Under the pieces are notes generated by a model. The model ran no database searches. It worked only from the letters and a program-made list of their open reading frames with translations, and had not been told where the DNA came from. Source: Shewanella mangrovi (GTDB lineage: Bacteria > Pseudomonadota > Gammaproteobacteria > Enterobacterales > Shewanellaceae). From it: a stretch of 64,000 nt of DNA. The stretch is taken from the NCBI RefSeq assembly GCF_000753795.1, contig NZ_JPEO01000001.1:62001-126000 (forward strand). The letters are read 5' to 3'. Positions 62,810-64,000 of the stretch are shown here, one piece after another (the stretch's first letter is position 1; each line of letters begins with the position of its first letter). Both the position numbers and the translations under genes were made by a program.

Positions 62810-63868
62810 ATGACACCAGATCAACAATTCGCCCGCATCATTAAATTCGCTATCTGTGGGTTTGTCTTGCTGTTTGGCTATTTCATTTTTGCCGATATGT
62901 CAGCGCCATTGACCCCTCAAGCAATGGCAACACGACTGGTCACCAAAGTTGCCCCGCAAGTGTCGGGCAAAGTCGTGAATGTGGCGGTGAGCAACAACCA
63001 GCACGTCAAACAAGGTCAGGTGCTATTTGAAATTGATGCCGCGCCTTACAAACTCGCATTGCAGCAAGCGCAGCTCAATCTGGAGCAGGCGCTGCAGGAT
63101 AATGCTGAGTTAGATGCACAAATTGCGGCCGCGAAAGCCACTGTGATTGCTGATGAAGCGGCACTGGCACAAGCCAAGCGAGAAGCCAAACGTTTGCATG
63201 CCTTGGTCGAAGACAACAGCGTATCGCGTCAGAGCGAAGAGCAGAGCGATACTGAAGTGAAGACGGCTCAAGCAAGTCTTGATGCGGCGCAGGCAACCTT
63301 GCGTCGGTTGCAGGTGTCGCGCGGCAGTCTTGGTGAAGATAACCTGCGTCTGCGACTGGCAAAAAACCAGTTAGCGCAAGCCAAGTTGAATCTGTCCTAC
63401 ACCCAAGTCACCGCTGATGAAGACGGTATTGTCAGTAACTTGCAGTTGCAGCAGGGCAGTGTGCTGTCGGTCAATGCGCCGGTAATGGCGTTGGTGTCTG
63501 ACAAACTGGATGTGATTGCTGATTTCCGTGAGAAAACCATTCGGAACGTCACTAAGGGCTATCGCGCCTATGTCACTTTCGATGGTGATCCCGGTATGTT
63601 ATACGCAGCGTCTGTCAGCAGTATTGATGCGGGTGTGAGCGCCGGGCAGTTTTCCGCCGATGGCTCCCTCGCTTCGCCTGAGCAGTCAAACCGTTGGGTA
63701 CGTGACGCTCAGCGTTTGCGGTTGCATTTTACTCTGGAAAATCCTTCAGAGCGGACTCTAGCCGCTGGTGCGCGTGCCACGGTGCAACTGTTGCCTGAGT
63801 CCGGCGTTATGGGCTTTCTGGCGAAAGTACAGATTAAATTCATTAGTCTGCTGCACTACATCTACTAA
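62810..63868 (+). CDS. HlyD-family membrane fusion protein paired with DUF2955 transporter
   Basis: An inner-membrane-anchored periplasmic adaptor of 352 residues. One N-terminal helix (about 11-30) is followed by the lipoyl/barrel half KVAPQVSGKVVNVAVSNNQHVKQGQVLFEID. A coiled-coil hairpin (about 75-190) and the second half LSYTQVTADEDGIVSNL follow. It resembles EmrA/YibH-type adaptors. ATG 62810 has AGGAG 11 nt upstream, a little far; TTG 62801 is too close to it. It lies between the SlyA-like regulator and the DUF2955 gene, with 8 bp to the latter, forming one efflux operon. Confidence 0.88.
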   Translation: MTPDQQFARIIKFAICGFVLLFGYFIFADMSAPLTPQAMATRLVTKVAPQVSGKVVNVAVSNNQHVKQGQVLFEIDAAPYKLALQQAQLNLEQALQDNAELDAQIAAAKATVIADEAALAQAKREAKRLHALVEDNSVSRQSEEQSDTEVKTAQASLDAAQATLRRLQVSRGSLGEDNLRLRLAKNQLAQAKLNLSYTQVTADEDGIVSNLQLQQGSVLSVNAPVMALVSDKLDVIADFREKTIRNVTKGYRAYVTFDGDPGMLYAASVSSIDAGVSAGQFSADGSLASPEQSNRWVRDAQRLRLHFTLENPSERTLAAGARATVQLLPESGVMGFLAKVQIKFISLLHYIY

Positions 63869-63876
63869 AGGCCGTT

Positions 63877-64000
63877 ATGTTTTTACCTCATATGTCGTTA
63901 ACCGCCAACGACCTGCGTCAATGTCTGCGCATTGCGACCGGCTCCACCCTCGGCTTTACTTTGTGTAAGGTGATGGGCTGGGACAATGGCGTATTCTTTG
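63877..64000 (+). CDS. DUF2955/FUSC-like inner-membrane transporter, 3'-truncated by window edge
   Basis: Only the first 41 codons are present (MFLPHMSLTANDLRQCLRIATG, then STLGFTLCKVMGWDNGVFF). A conserved RIATGSTLGFTL opening before the first helix is typical of DUF2955 membrane proteins that pair with HlyD adaptors. The reading frame runs open to the window end. The family call is tentative because so little is visible, but the position right after an HlyD gene supports it. Confidence 0.6.
   Translation, partial: MFLPHMSLTANDLRQCLRIATGSTLGFTLCKVMGWDNGVFF

Overview
The window reads as chromosome of a Shewanella-type gammaproteobacterium. The strongest pointers are an octaheme tetrathionate reductase operon (otr, a DUF3373 outer-membrane protein and a monoheme cytochrome c), the metJ / metBL / metF arrangement with Met boxes, several TonB-dependent receptors, and abundant chemotaxis and c-di-GMP signalling. 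No insertion sequence, prophage, CRISPR array or rRNA operon is visible. Both ends cut through genes (pepT at the left, a DUF2955/FUSC-like transporter at the right).

Layout. 1-6.4 kb: end of pepT, a SieB-like membrane protein, tRNA-Leu(CAA), and a MarR-EmrA-EmrB multidrug efflux operon. 6.6-32.7 kb: the most interesting region. It holds a large TonB receptor, an OmpR-family response regulator, a second MoxR AAA+ ATPase, a histidine kinase, a SulP transporter, a secreted two-domain M16 peptidase, and a long tightly packed operon (disordered membrane protein, MoxR, DUF58, BatA-like, VWA, a roughly 2026-residue periplasmic TPR protein and a retropepsin-like protease). 33-45 kb: chemoreceptor, PAS-GGDEF-EAL protein, Hsp70-like YegD, Kef-type antiporter, YhcH-family protein and a second TonB receptor. 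45-52 kb: pseudouridine synthase, isochorismatase-family protein, a decayed LuxR-type regulator, a MOT1-type oxyanion transporter and the otr operon. 52.5-62.2 kb: TauE/SafE exporter, the methionine genes, and small secreted or membrane proteins. 62.2-64 kb: a SlyA-like regulator with an HlyD/DUF2955 efflux pair.

How the pieces fit. Three promoters in the 6.6-18.1 kb region (TonB receptor, M16 peptidase, MoxR-Bat-TPR operon) carry the same 11-bp-period direct repeat (TGCAAGGTT GG TGCAAGGTT type). In each, the second half starts exactly 16 nt upstream of a -10-like hexamer. That is the layout expected for a promoter activated by an OmpR-family regulator, and such a regulator is encoded immediately downstream of the TonB receptor. 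I infer one regulon that joins outer-membrane uptake, periplasmic proteolysis and a MoxR/VWA/TPR envelope machine. The sulfur theme is also strong: tetrathionate reduction, a TauE-type exporter beside metJ, the Met regulon, and two SulP/MOT1-type transporters.

All calls come from reading the sequence and from family knowledge. No database search was run.
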